64,000 bases of DNA from the NCBI RefSeq assembly GCF_047675955.1, contig NW_027327424.1, positions 124,001-188,000 on the forward strand, written 5' to 3'. A program made the position numbers and the translations under genes. Shown here one piece after another: positions 1 through 10,644 of the stretch (positions within the stretch are counted from its first letter, which is position 1; every line of letters starts with the position of its first letter). A model generated the notes under the pieces. That model was not told where the DNA came from. It worked only from the letters and a program-made list of their open reading frames with translations, and searched no databases. The DNA comes from Chlorocebus sabaeus. Its lineage: Eukaryota; Chordata; Mammalia; Primates; Cercopithecidae.

Positions 1-19
1 CTGAGAAACTGCTCTGTGT

Positions 20-40
20 TCTGTGAATTCATCTCACAGA
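20..40 (+). other. Dyad 1: 7-bp hairpin, G-type monomer (representative)
   Basis: TCTGTGA at 20-26 and TCACAGA at 34-40 are perfect inverted repeats separated by a 7-nt loop. An alternative 7-bp pairing uses CTCTGTG at 12-18 with CACAGAG at 35-41, so two hairpins compete for the same right arm. The arrangement recurs in every G-type monomer. T-type monomers (tgttaattc) break one pair of the inner stem. Monomers with tctccaagag or tctcaaagag break the right arm. Whether either structure forms in vivo is inference. Confidence 0.75.
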
Positions 41-56
41 GTTACATCTTTCCCTT

Positions 57-85
57 CAAGAAGCCTTTCGCTAAGGCTGTTCTTG
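57..85 (+). other. Dyad 2: imperfect 11-bp hairpin (representative)
   Basis: AGCCTT (62-67) pairs with AAGGCT (73-78) around the 5-nt loop TCGCT. Outside it, CAAGA (57-61) pairs with TCTTG (81-85), leaving two unpaired bases at 79-80. This 29-nt imperfect palindrome occurs in nearly every monomer and contains a CpG in its loop. Natural variants hit the loop (cgataagg, cgttaagg) or weaken the stem (cgctgggg, cgctgagg, cgctacgg, agcgtttcg). Cruciform formation is possible but not shown. Confidence 0.7.
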
Positions 86-123
86 TGGAATTGGCAAAGG
101 GATATTTGGAAGCCCATAGAGGG

Positions 124-140
124 CTATGGTGAAAAAGGAA
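124..140 (-). promoter_or_regulatory. pJ-alpha-type protein-binding motif (representative)
   Basis: The reverse complement here, ttcctttttcaccatag, agrees at every position with the pJ-alpha motif TTCCTTTTYCACCRTAG as I recall it. In human alpha satellite this slot holds either a pJ-alpha-like A box or the CENP-B box (B box). Nearly every monomer in this window is A type. Units ending in ctatgttgaaaa, ctattgtgaaaa or ctatggtgagaa break the match. Binding is inferred from the motif only. Confidence 0.6.
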
Positions 141-165
141 ATATCTTCCGTTCAAAACTGGAAAG

Positions 166-337
166 AAGCTTTCTGAGAAACTGCTCTGTGTTCTGTTAAT
201 TCATCTCACAGAGTTACATCTTTCCCTTCAAGAAGCCTTTCGCTAAGGCTGTTCTTGTGGAATTGGCAAAGGGATATTTGGAAGCCCATAGAGGGCTATG
301 GTGAAAAAGGAAATATCTTCCGTTCAAAACTGGAAAG
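166..337 (+). repeat. Prototype 172-bp monomer (T-type)
   Basis: This is a clean example of the unit, cut at its HindIII site (monomer positions 1-6). In monomer coordinates, the first dyad region is 19-48, the second dyad 64-92, the pJ-alpha-like motif 131-147, and the segment resembling a degenerate CENP-B box 153-169. It has ttaattc where most monomers in this window have the EcoRI-creating tgaattc. To my memory the T form is the published green monkey consensus. Two CpGs are fixed in nearly all units, in tttcgct and ttccgtt, so the array can be read for methylation. Confidence 0.93.
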
Positions 338-620
338 AAGCTTTCTGAGAAACTGCTCTGTGTTCTGTTAATTCATCTCACAGAGTTACATCTTTCCCTT
401 CAAGAAGCCTTTCGCTAAGGCTGTTCTTGTGGAATTGGCAAAGGGATATTTGGAAGCCCATAGAGGGCTATGGTGAAAAAGGAAATATCTTCCGTTCAAA
501 ACTGGAAAGAAGCTTTCTGAGAAACTGCTCTGTGTTCTGTTAATTCATCTCACAGAGTTACATCCTTCCCTTCAAGAAGCCTTTCGCTAAGGCTGTTCTT
601 GTGGAATTGGCAAAGGGATA

Positions 621-624
621 TTTT
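621..624 (+). other. 1-bp insertion in monomer (tttt for ttt)
   Basis: The common ggatatttgg reads ggatattttgg here, giving a 173-bp monomer. It is the only net insertion detected in the window and shifts the 172-bp phase by one. Confidence 0.9.
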
Positions 625-2689
625 GGAAGCCCATAGAGGGCTATGGTGAAAAAGGAAATATCTTCCGTTCAAAACTGGAAAGAAGCTTTCTGAGAAACTG
701 CTCTGTGTTCTGTGAATTCATCTCACAGAGTTACATCTTTCCCTTCAAGACGCCTTTCGCTGGGGCTGTTCTTGTGGAATTGGCAAAGCGATATTTGGAA
801 GTCCATAGAGGGCTATGGTGAAAAAGGAAATATCTTCCGTTCAAAACTGGAAAGAAGCTTTCTGAGAAACTGCTCTGTGTTCTGTGAATTCATCTCACAG
901 AGTTACATCTTTGCCTTCAAGAAGTCTTTCGCTAAGGCTGTTCTTGTGGAATTGGCAAAGGGATATTTGGAAGCCCATAGAGGGCTATGGTGAAAAAGGA
1001 TATATCTTCCGTTCAAAACTGGAAAGAAGCTTTCTGAGAAACTGCTCTGTGTTCTGTGAATTCATCTCACAGAGTTACATCTTTCCCTTCAAGAAGCCTT
1101 TCGATAAGGCTGTTCTTGTGGAATTGGCAAAGGGATATTTGGAAGCCCATAGAGGGCTATGGTGAAAAAGGAAATATCTTCCGTTCAAAACTGGAAAGAA
1201 GCTTTCTGAGAAACTGCTCTGTGTTCTGTGAATTCATCTCCAAGAGTTACATTTTTCCCTTCAAGAAACCTTTCGCTAAGGCTGTTCTTGTGGAATTGGC
1301 AAAGGGATATTTGGAAGCCCATAGAGGACTATGGTGAAAAAGGAAATATCTTCCGTTCAAAACTGGAAAGAAGCTTTCTGAGAAACTGTTCTGTGTTCTG
1401 TTAATTCATCTCACAGAGTTACATCTTTCCCTTCAAGAAGCCTTTCGCTAAGGCTGTTCTTGTGGAATTGGCAAAGGGATATTTGGAAGCCCATAGAGGG
1501 CTATGGTGAAAAAGGAAATATCTTCCTTTCAAAACTGGAAAGAAGCTTTCTGAGAAACTGCTCTGTGTTCTGTGAATTCATCTCACAGAGTTACATCTTT
1601 CCCTTCAAGAAGCCTTTCGTTAAGGCTGTTCTTGTGGAATTGGCAAAGGGATATTTGGAAGCCCATAGAGGACTATGGTGAAAAAGGAAATATCTTCCGT
1701 TCAAAACTGGAAAGAAGCTTTCTGAGAAACTGTTCTGTGTTCTGTTAATTCATCTCACAGAGTTACATCTTTCCCTTCAAGAAGCCTTTCGCTAAGGCTG
1801 TTCTTGTGGAATTGGCAAAGGGATATTTGGAAGCCCATAGAGGCCTATGGTGAAAAAGGAAATAGTTTCCGTTCAAAACTGGAAAGAATCTTTCTGAGAA
1901 ACTGCTCTGTGTTCTGTGAATTCATCTCACAGAGTTACATCTTTCCCTTCAAGAAGCCTTTCGCTGAGGCTGTTCTTGTGGAATTGGCAAAGGGATATTT
2001 GGAAGCCCATAGACGGCTATGTTGAAAAAGGAAATATCTTCCGTTCAAAACTGGAAAGAAGCTTTCTGAGAAACTGCTCTGTGTTCTGTGAATTCATCTC
2101 ACAGAGTTACATCTTTCCCTTCAAGAAGCCTTTCGCTAAGGCTGTTCTTGTGGAATTGGCAAAGGGATATTTGGAAGCCCATAGAGGGCTATGGTGAAAA
2201 AGGAAATATCTTCCGTTCAAAACTGGAAAGAAGCTTTCTGAGAAACTGCTCTGTGTTCTGTGAATTCATCTCACAGAGTTACATCTATCCCTTCAAGAAG
2301 CCTTTCGCTAAGGCTGTTCTTGTGGAATTGGCATAGGGATATTTGGAAGCCCATAGAGGGCTATGGTGAAAAAGGAAATATCTTCCGTTCAAAACTGGAA
2401 AGAAGCTTTCTGAGAAACTGGTCTGTGTTTTGTTAATTCATCTCACAGAGTTACATCTTTCCCTTCAAGAAGCCTTTCGCTAAGGCTGTTCTTGTGGAAT
2501 TGGCAAAGGGATATTTGGAAGGCTTTAGAGGGCTACGGTGAAAAAGGAAATATCTTCCGTTCAAAACTGGAAAGAAGCTTTCTGAGAAACTGCTCTGTGT
2601 TCTGTTAATTCGTCTCACAGAGTTACATCTTTCCCTTCAAGAAGCCTTTCGCTAAGGCTGTTCTTGTGGAATTGGCAAAGCGATATTTG

Positions 2690-2691
2690 GG
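2690..2691 (+). other. 12-bp deletion junction (160-bp monomer)
   Basis: The text runs cgatatttgg directly into ggctatggtg, so the 12 bases aagcccatagag are missing. GG lies at both deletion edges, which fits slippage or microhomology. This is the largest indel in the window and it was not copied elsewhere in it. Confidence 0.9.
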
Positions 2692-4454
2692 GCTATGGTG
2701 AAAAAGGAAATATCTTCCGTTCAAAACTGGAAAGAAGCTTTCTGAGAAACTGCTCTGTGTTCTCTGAATTCATCTCACAGAGTTACATCTTTCCCTTCAA
2801 GAAGCCTTTCGCTAAGGCTGTTCTTGTGGAATTGGCAAAGGGATATTTGGAAGCCCATAGAGGGCTATGGTGAAAAAGGAAATATCTTCCGTTCAAAACT
2901 GGAAAGAAGCTTTCTGAGAAACTGCTCTGTGTTCTGTGACTTCATCTCACAGAGTTACATCTTTCCCTTCAAGAAGCCTTTCGTTAAGGCTGTTCTTGTG
3001 GAATTGGCAAAGGGATATTTGGAAGCCCATAGAGGACTATGGTGAAAAAGGAAATATCTTCCGTTCAAAACTGGTAAGAAGCTTTCTGAGAAACTGTTCT
3101 GTGTTCTGTTAATTCATCTCACAGAGTTACATCTTTCCCTTCAAGAAGCCTTTCGCTAAGGCTGTTCTTGTGGAATTGGCAAAGGGATATTTGGAAGCCC
3201 ATAGAGGGCTATGGTGAAAAAGGAAATATCTTCCGTTCAAAACTGGAAAGAAGCTTTCTGAGAAACTGCTCTGTGTTCTGTGAATTCATCTCACAGAGTT
3301 ACATCCTTCCCTTCAAGACGCCTTTCGCTAAGGCTGTTATTGTGGAATTGGCAAAGCGATATTTGGAAGTCCATAGAGGGCTATGGTGAAAAAGGAAATA
3401 TCTTCCGTTCAAAACTGGAAAGAAGCTTTCTGAGAAACTGCTCTGTGTTCTGTGAATTCATCTCACAGAGTTACATCTTTCCCTTCAAGGAGCCTTTCGC
3501 TAAGGCTGTTCTTGTGGAATTGGCAAAGGGATATTTGGAAGCCCATAGAGGGCTATGTTGAAAAAGGAAATATCTTCCGTTCAAAACTGGAAAGAAGCTT
3601 TCTGAGAAACTGCTCTGTGTTCTGTGAATTCATCTCACAGAGTTACATCTTTCCCTTCAAGAAGCCTTTCGCTAAGGCTGTTCTTGTGGAATTGGCAAAG
3701 GGATATTTGGAAGCCCATAGAGGGCTATGGTGAAAAAGGAAATATCTTCCGTTCAAAACTGGAAAGAAGCTTTCTGAGAAACTGCTCTGTGTTCTGTTAA
3801 TTCATCTCACAGAGTTACATTTTTCCCTTCAAGAAGCCTTTCGCTAAGGCTGTTCTTGTGGAATTGGCAAAGGGATATTTGGAAGCCCATAGAGGACTAT
3901 GGTGAAAAAGGAAATATCTTCCGTTCAAAACTGGAAAGAAGCTTTCTGAGAAACTCTTCTGTGTTCTGTTAATTCATCTCACAGAGTTACATCTTTCCCT
4001 TCAAGAAGCCTTTCGCTAAGGCTGTTCTTGTGGAATTGGCAAAGGGATATTTGGAAGCCCATAGAGGGCTATGGTGGAAAAGGAAATATCTTCCGTTCAA
4101 AACTGGAAAGAAGCTTTCTGAGAAACTGCTCTGTGTTCTGTGAATTCATCTCACAGAGTTACATCTTTCCCTTCAAGAAGCCTTTCGCTAAGGCTGTTCT
4201 TGTGGAATTGGCAAAGGGATATTTGGAAGCCCATAGAGGCCTATGGTGAAAAAGGAAATATCTTCCTTTCAAAACTGGAAAGAAGCTTTCTGAGAAACTG
4301 CTCTGTGTTCTGTGAATTCATCTCACAGAATTACATCATTCCCCTCAAGAAGCCTTTCGCTAAGGCTGTTCTTGTGGAATTGGCAAAGGGATATTTGGAA
4401 GCCCATAGAGGGCTATGGTGAAAAAGGAAATATCTTCCGTTCAAAACTGGAAAG

Positions 4455-6517
4455 AAGCTTTCTGAGAAACTGCTCTGTGTTCTGTTAATTCATCTCACAG
4501 AGTTACATCTTTCCCTTCAAGAAGCCTTTCGCTAAGGCTGTTCTTGTGGAATTGGCAAAGGGATATTTGGAATCCCATAGATGCCTGTGGTGAAAAAGGA
4601 AATATCTTCCGTTCAAAACTGGAAAGAAGCTTTCTGAGAAACTGCTCTGTGTTCTGTGAATTCATCTCACAGAGTTACATCTCTCCCTTCAAGAAGCCTT
4701 TCGCTAAGGCTGTTCTTGTGGAATTGGCAAAGGGATATTTGGAAGCCCAGAGAGGGCTATGGTGAAAAAGGAAATATCTTCCGTTCAAAACTGGAAAGAA
4801 GCTTTCTGAGAAACTGCTCTGTGTTCTGTAAATTCATCTCACAGAGTTACATCTTTCCCTTCAAGAAGCCTTTCGCTAAGGCTGTTCTTCTGGAATTGGC
4901 AAAGGGATATTTGGAAGCCCATAGAGGGCTATGGTGAAAAAGGAAATATCTTCCGTTCAAAACTGGAAAGAAGCTTTCTGAGAAACTGCTCTGTGTTCTG
5001 TGAATTCATCTCACAGAGTTACATCTTTCCCTTCAAGAAGCCTTTCGCTAAGGCTGTTCTTGTGGAATTGGCAAAGGGATATTTGGAAGCCCATAGAGGG
5101 CTATGGTGAAAAAGGAAATATCTTCCGTTCAAAACTGGAAAGAAGCTTTCTGAGAAACTGCTCTGTGTTCTGTGAATGCATCTCACAGAGTTACATCTTT
5201 CCCTTCAAGAAGCCTTTCGCTAAGGCTGTTCTTGTGGAATTGGCAAAGGGATATTTGGAAGCCCTTAGAGGGCTACGGTGAAAAAGGAAATATCTTCCGT
5301 TCAAAACTGGAAAGAAGCTTTCTGAGAAACTGCTCTGTGTTCTGTTAATTCGTCTCACAGAGTTACATCTTTCCCTTCAAGAAGCCTTTCGCTAAGGCTG
5401 TTCTTGTGGAATTGGCAAAGCGATATTTGGAACCCCTAGAGGGCTATGGTGAAAAAAGAAATATCTTCCGTTCAAAACTGGAAAGAAGCTTTCTGAGAAA
5501 CTGCTCTGTGTTCTGTTAATTCATCTCACAGAGTTAAATCTTTCCCTTCAAGAAGCCTTTCGCTAAGGCTGTTCTTGTGGAATTGGCAAAGGGATATTTG
5601 GAAGCCCGTAGAGGGCTATGGTGAAAAAGTAAATATCTTCCGTTCAAAACTGGAAAGAAGCTTTCTGAGAAACTGCTCTGTGTTCTGTTAATTCATCTCA
5701 CAGAGTTACATCTTTCCCTTCAAGAAGCCTTTCGCTAAGGCTGTTCTTGTGGAATTGGCAAAGGGATATTTGGAAGCCCATAGAGGCCTATGGTGAAAAA
5801 GGAAATATCTTCCGTTCCAAACTGGAAAGAAGCTTTCTGAGAAACTGCTCTGTGTTCTGTGAATTCATCTCAAAGAGTTACATCTTTCCCTTCAAGAAGC
5901 CTTTCGCTAAGGCTGTTCTTGTGGAATTGGCAAAGGGATATTTGGAAGTCCATAGAGGGCTATGGTGAAAAAGGAAATATCTTCCGTTCAAAACTGGAAA
6001 GAAGCTTTCTGAGAAACTGCTCTGTGTTCTGTGAATTCATCTCACAGAGTTACATCTTTCCCTTCAAGAAGCCTTTCGCTAAGGCTGTTCTTGTGGAATT
6101 GGCAAAGGGATATTTGGAAGCCCATAGAGGGCTATGGTGAAAAAGGAAATATCTTCCGTTCAAAACTGGAAAGAAGCTTTCTGAGAAACTGCTCTGTGTT
6201 CTGTCAATTCATCTCACAGAGTTACATCTTTCCCTTCAAGAAGCCTTTCGCTAAGGCTGTTCTTGTGGAATTGGCAAAGGGATATTTGGAAGCCCATAGA
6301 GGGCTATGGTGAAAAAGGAAATATCTTCCGTTCAAAACTGGAAAGAAGCTTTCTGAGAAACTGCTCTGTGTTCTGTGAATTCATCTCACAGAGTTACATC
6401 TTTCCCTTCAAGAAGCCTTTCGCTGGGGCTGTTCTTGTGGAATTGGCAAAGCGATATTTGGAAGTCCATAGAGGGCTATGGTGAAAAAGGAAATATCTTC
6501 CGTTCAAAACTGGAAAG
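4455..6517 (+). repeat. Module D, copy 1 (12-mer, 2063 bp)
   Basis: Twelve monomers, 2063 bp because of one -1 allele at about 5431. Markers in order: aatcccatagatgcctg at 4571, catctctccc, cccagagagg, tgaatgcatctc, the ggaacccctag deletion, ggaagcccgtag, tctcaaagag, ttctgtcaattc, and cgctgggg at 6421. The same series repeats 2063 bp downstream and again after a further 12,899 bp. Boundaries are set to monomer edges. Confidence 0.85.
5431..5437 (+). other. 1-bp deletion allele aacccctag (first copy)
   Basis: The usual aagcccatag reads aacccctag, one base lost plus an A-to-C change. The same allele recurs at about 7493, 20391 and 49803. The first three are the same monomer of module D; the last is in a different monomer of module K. 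Confidence 0.9.
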
Positions 6518-8580
6518 AAGCTTTCTGAGAAACTGCTCTGTGTTCTGTGAATTCATCTCACAGAGTTACATCTTTCCCTTCAAGAAGCCTTTCGCTAAGG
6601 CTGTTCTTGTGGAATTGGCAAAGGGATATTTGGAATCCCATAGATGCCTGTGGTGAAAAAGGAAATATCTTCCGTTCAAAACTGGAAAGAAGCTTTCTGA
6701 GAAACTGCTCTGTGTTCTGTGAATTCATCTCACAGAGTTACATCTCTCCCTTCAAGAAGCCTTTCGCTAAGGCTGTTCTTGTGGAATTGGCAAAGGGATA
6801 TTTGGAAGCCCAGAGAGGGCTATGGTGAAAAAGGAAATATCTTGCGTTCAAAACTGGAAAGAAGCTTTCTGAGAAACTGCTCTGTGTTCTGTTAATTCAT
6901 CTCACAGAGTTACATCTTTCCCTTCAAGAAGCCTTTCGCTAAGGCTGTTCTTCTGGAATTGGCAAAGGGATATTTGGAAGCCCATAGAGGGCTATGGTGA
7001 AAAAGGAAATATCTTCCGTTCAAAACTGGAAAGAAGCTTTCTGAGAAACTGCTCTGTGTTCTGTGAATTCATCTCACAGAGTTACATCTTTCCCTTCAAG
7101 AAGCCTTTCGCTAAGGCTGTTCTTGTGGAATTGGCAAAGGGATATTTGGAAGCCCATAGAGGGCTATGGTGAAAAAGGAAATATCTTCCGTTCAAAACTG
7201 GAAAGAAGCTTTCTGAGAAACTGCTCTGTGTTCTGTGAATGCATCTCACAGAGTTACATCTTTCCCTTCAAGAAGCCTTTCGCTAAGGCTGTTCTTGTGG
7301 AATTGGCAAAGGGATATTTGGAAGCCCTTAGAGGGCTACGGTGAAAAAGGAAATATCTTCCGTTCAAAACTGGAAAGAAGCTTTCTGAGAAACTGCTCTG
7401 TGTTCTGTTAATTCGTCTCACAGAGTTACATCTTTCCCCTCAAGAAGCCTTTCGCTAAGGCTGTTCTTGTGGAATTGGCAAAGCGATATTTGGAACCCCT
7501 AGAGGGCTATGGTGAAAAAGGAAATATCTTCCGTTCAAAACTGGAAAGAAGCTTTCTGAGAAACTGCTCTGTGTTCTGTTAATTCATCTCACAGAGTTAA
7601 ATCTTTCCCTTCAAGAAGCCTTTCGCTAAGGCTGTTCTTGTGGAATTGGCAAAGGGATATTTGGAAGCCCGTAGAGGGCTATGGTGAAAAAGTAAATATC
7701 TTCCGTTCAAAACTGGAAAGAAGCTTTCTGAGAAACTGCTCTGTGTTCTGTTAATTCATCTCACAGAGTTACATCTTTCCCTTCAAGAAGCCTTTCGCTA
7801 AGGCTGTTCTTGTGGAATTGGCAAAGGGATATTTGGAAGCCCATAGAGGCCTATGGTGAAAAAGGAAATATCTTCCGTTCCAAACTGGAAAGAAGCTTTC
7901 TGAGAAACTGCTCTGTGTTCTGTGAATTCATCTCAAAGAGTTACATCTTTCCCTTCAAGAAGCCTTTCGCTAAGGCTGTTCTTGTGGAATTGGCAAAGGG
8001 ATATTTGGAAGTCCATAGAGGGCTATGGTGAAAAAGGAAATATCTTCCGTTCAAAACTGGAAAGAAGCTTTCTGAGAAACTGCTCTGTGTTCTGTGAATT
8101 CATCTCACAGAGTTACATCTTTCCCTTCAAGAAGCCTTTCGCTAAGGCTGTTCTTGTGGAATTGGCAAAGGGATATTTGGAAGCCCATAGAGGGCTATGG
8201 TGAAAAAGGAAATATCTTCCGTTCAAAACTGGAAAGAAGCTTTGTGAGAAACTGCTCTGTGTTCTGTCAATTCATCTCACAGAGTTACATCTTTCCCTTC
8301 AAGAAGCCTTTCGCTAAGGCTGTTCTTGTGGAATTGGCAAAGGGATATTTGGAAGCCCATAGAGGGCTATGGTGAAAAAGGAAATATCTTCCGTTCAAAA
8401 CTGGAAAGAAGCTTTCTGAGAAACTGCTCTGTGTTCTGTGAATTCATCTCACAGAGTTACATCTTTCCCTTCAAGAAGCCTTTCGCTGGGGCTGTTCTTG
8501 TGGAATTGGCAAAGCGATATTTGGAAGTCCATAGAGGGCTATGGTGAAAAAGGAAATATCTTCCGTTCAAAACTGGAAAG
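6518..8580 (+). repeat. Module D, copy 2 (tandem)
   Basis: This is a direct tandem copy of the preceding 12-mer with the same marker order (6634 aatccc marker, deletion allele at 7493-7500, cgctgggg at 8484). It has a few private differences, for example cttgcgttc near 6841 and tttgtgagaa near 8241. Its last monomer (8409-8580) is also the first monomer of module A, so D runs straight into A. Confidence 0.85.
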
Positions 8581-10128
8581 AAGCTTTCTGAGAAACTGCT
8601 CTGTGTTCTGTGAATTCATCTCACAGAGTTACATCTTTCCCTTCAAGAAGCCTTTCGCTAAGGCTGTTCTTGTGGAATTGGCAAAGGGATATTTGGAAGC
8701 CCATAGAGGGCTATGGTGAAAAAGGAAATATCTTCCGTTCAAAACGGGAAAGAAGCTTTCTGAGAAACTGCTCTGTGTTCTGTGAATTCATCTCACAGAG
8801 TTACATCTTTCCCTTCAAGAAGCCTTTCGTTAAGGCTGTTCTTGTGGAATTGGCAAAGGGATATTTGGAAGCCCATAGAGGACTATGGTGAAAAAGGAAA
8901 TATCTTCCGTTCAAAACTGGTAAGAAGCTTTCTGAGAAACTGTTCTGTGTTCTGTTAATTCATCTCACAGAGTTACATCTTTCCCTTCAAGAAGCCTTTC
9001 GCTAAGGCTGTTCTTGTGGAATTGGCAAAGGGATATTTGGAAGCCCATAGAGGGCTATGGTGAAAAAGGAAATATCTTCCGTTCAAAACTGGAAAGAAGC
9101 TTTCTGAGAAACTGCTCTGTGTTCTGTGAATTCATCTCACAGAGTTACATCTTTCCCTTCAAGAAGCCTTTCGCTGAGGCTGTTCTTGTGGAATTGGCAA
9201 AGGGATATTTGAAAGCCCATAGAGGGCTATGGTGAAAAAGGAAATATCTTCCGTTCAATACTGGAAAGAAGCTTTCTGAGAAACTGCTCTGTGTTCTGTG
9301 AATTCATCTCACAGTGTTACATCCCTCCCTTCAAGAAGCCTTTCGCTAAGGCTGTTCTTGTGGAATTGGCAGAGGGATAGTTGGAGGCCCATAGAGGTCT
9401 ATGGTGAAAAAGGAAATATCTTCCGTTCAAAACTGGAAAGAAGCTTTCTGAGAAACTGCTCTGTGTTCTGTGAATTCATCTCACAGAGTTACATCTTTCC
9501 CTTCAAGAAGCCTTTCGCTAAGGCTGTTCTTGTGGAATTGGCAAAGGGATATTTGGAAGCCCATAGAGGCCTATGGTGAAAAAGGACATATCTTCCTTTC
9601 AAAACTGGAAAGAAGCTTTCTGAGAAACTGCTCTCTGTTCTGTGAATTCAACTCACAGAATTACATCTTTCCCTTCAAGAAGCCTTTCGCTAAGGCTGTT
9701 CTTGTGGAATTGGCAAAGCGATATTTGGAAGCCCATAGAGGGCTATGGTGAAAAAGGAAATATCTTCCGTTCAAAACTGGAAAGAAGCTTTCTGAGAAAC
9801 TGCTCTGTGTTCTGTGAATTCATCTCACAGAGTTACATCTTTCCCTTCAAGAAGCCTTTCGCTAAGGCTGTTCTTGTGGAATTGGCAAAGGTATATTTGG
9901 AAGCCCATAGACGGCTATGTTGAAAAAGGAAATATCTTCCGTTCAAAACTGGAAAGAAACTTTCTGAGAAACTGCTCTGTGTTCTGTTAATTCATATCAC
10001 AGAGTTACATCTTTCCCTTTAAGAAGCCTTTCGCTAAGGCTGTTCTTGTGGAATTGGCAAAGGGATATTTGGAAGCCCATAGAGGGCTATGGTGAAAAAG
10101 GAAATATCTTCCGTTCAAAACTGGAAAG
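8409..10128 (+). repeat. Module A, copy 1 (monomers 1-10)
   Basis: Ten monomers in the order that defines module A: cgctgggg (8484), the cggg variant (8745), cgttaagg, ctggtaagaag, cgctgagg followed by tttgaaagccc, the agggatagttggagg monomer (9371-9390), ggacatatcttcc with ctctctgttc, aaaggtatattt, and gaaactttctg with ccctttaag. The series recurs at a 13-monomer offset (2236 bp) and elsewhere in the window. It lacks A monomer 11. Confidence 0.82.
8733..8749 (+). promoter_or_regulatory. CENP-B-box-like site, one core mismatch
   Basis: The 17-mer ttccgttcaaaacggga fits the CENP-B core NTTCGNNNNANNCGGGN at 8 of 9 fixed positions (C for the second T) and the full YTTCGTTGGAARCGGGA at 14 of 17. 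Ordinary monomers have ctgg here and so miss two core bases. It lies about 22 bp downstream of the slot where human monomers carry the box. Binding is untested. Confidence 0.5.
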
Positions 10129-10644
10129 AAGCTTTCTGAGAAACTGCTCTGTGTTCTGTGAATTCATCTCACAGAGTTACATCTTTCCCTTCAAGAAGCC
10201 TTTCGCTAAGGCTGTTCTTGTGGAATTGGCAAAGGGATATTTGGAAGTCCATAGAGGGCTATGGTGAAAAAGGAAATATCTTCCGTTCAAAACTGGAAAG
10301 AAGCTTTCTGAGAAACTGCTCTGTGTTCTGTGAATTCATCTCACAGAGTTACATCTTTCCCTTCAAGAAGCCTTTCGCTAAGGCTGTTCTTGTGGAATTG
10401 GCAAAGGGATATTTGGAAGCCCATAGAGGGCTATGGTGAAAAAGGAAATATCTTCCGTTCAAAACTGGAAAGAAGCTTTCTGAGAAACTGCTCTGTGTTC
10501 TGTTAATTCATCTCACAGAGTTACATCTTTCCCTTCAAGAAGCCTTTCGCTAAGGCTGTTCTTGTGGAATTGGCAAAGGGATATTTGGAAGCCCATAGAG
10601 GGCTATGGTGAAAAAGGAAATATCTTCCGTTCAAAACTGGAAAG
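10129..10644 (+). repeat. Bridge of three D-type monomers
   Basis: Three monomers resembling D monomers 9-11 (ggaagtccatag, then near-consensus units) join A copy 1 to A copy 2. Together with A1-10 they make a 13-monomer, 2236-bp spacing. Longer four-monomer bridges occur at 14429 and 23028. Confidence 0.7.

Larger units (their letters stand above)
1..4454 (+). repeat. Left region: mixed monomers without clear module order
   Basis: About 26 monomers that cannot be assigned in order to the modules seen later, although single markers appear: cgctgggg at 758, tctccaagag near 1237, ctggtaagaag near 3072 and cgctgaggctg near 1962. The region holds two of the six indels in the window, +1 at about 621 and -12 at 2690/2691. 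T-type and G-type monomers are interspersed. It looks like related but less homogenised material bordering the ordered array. Confidence 0.75.
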
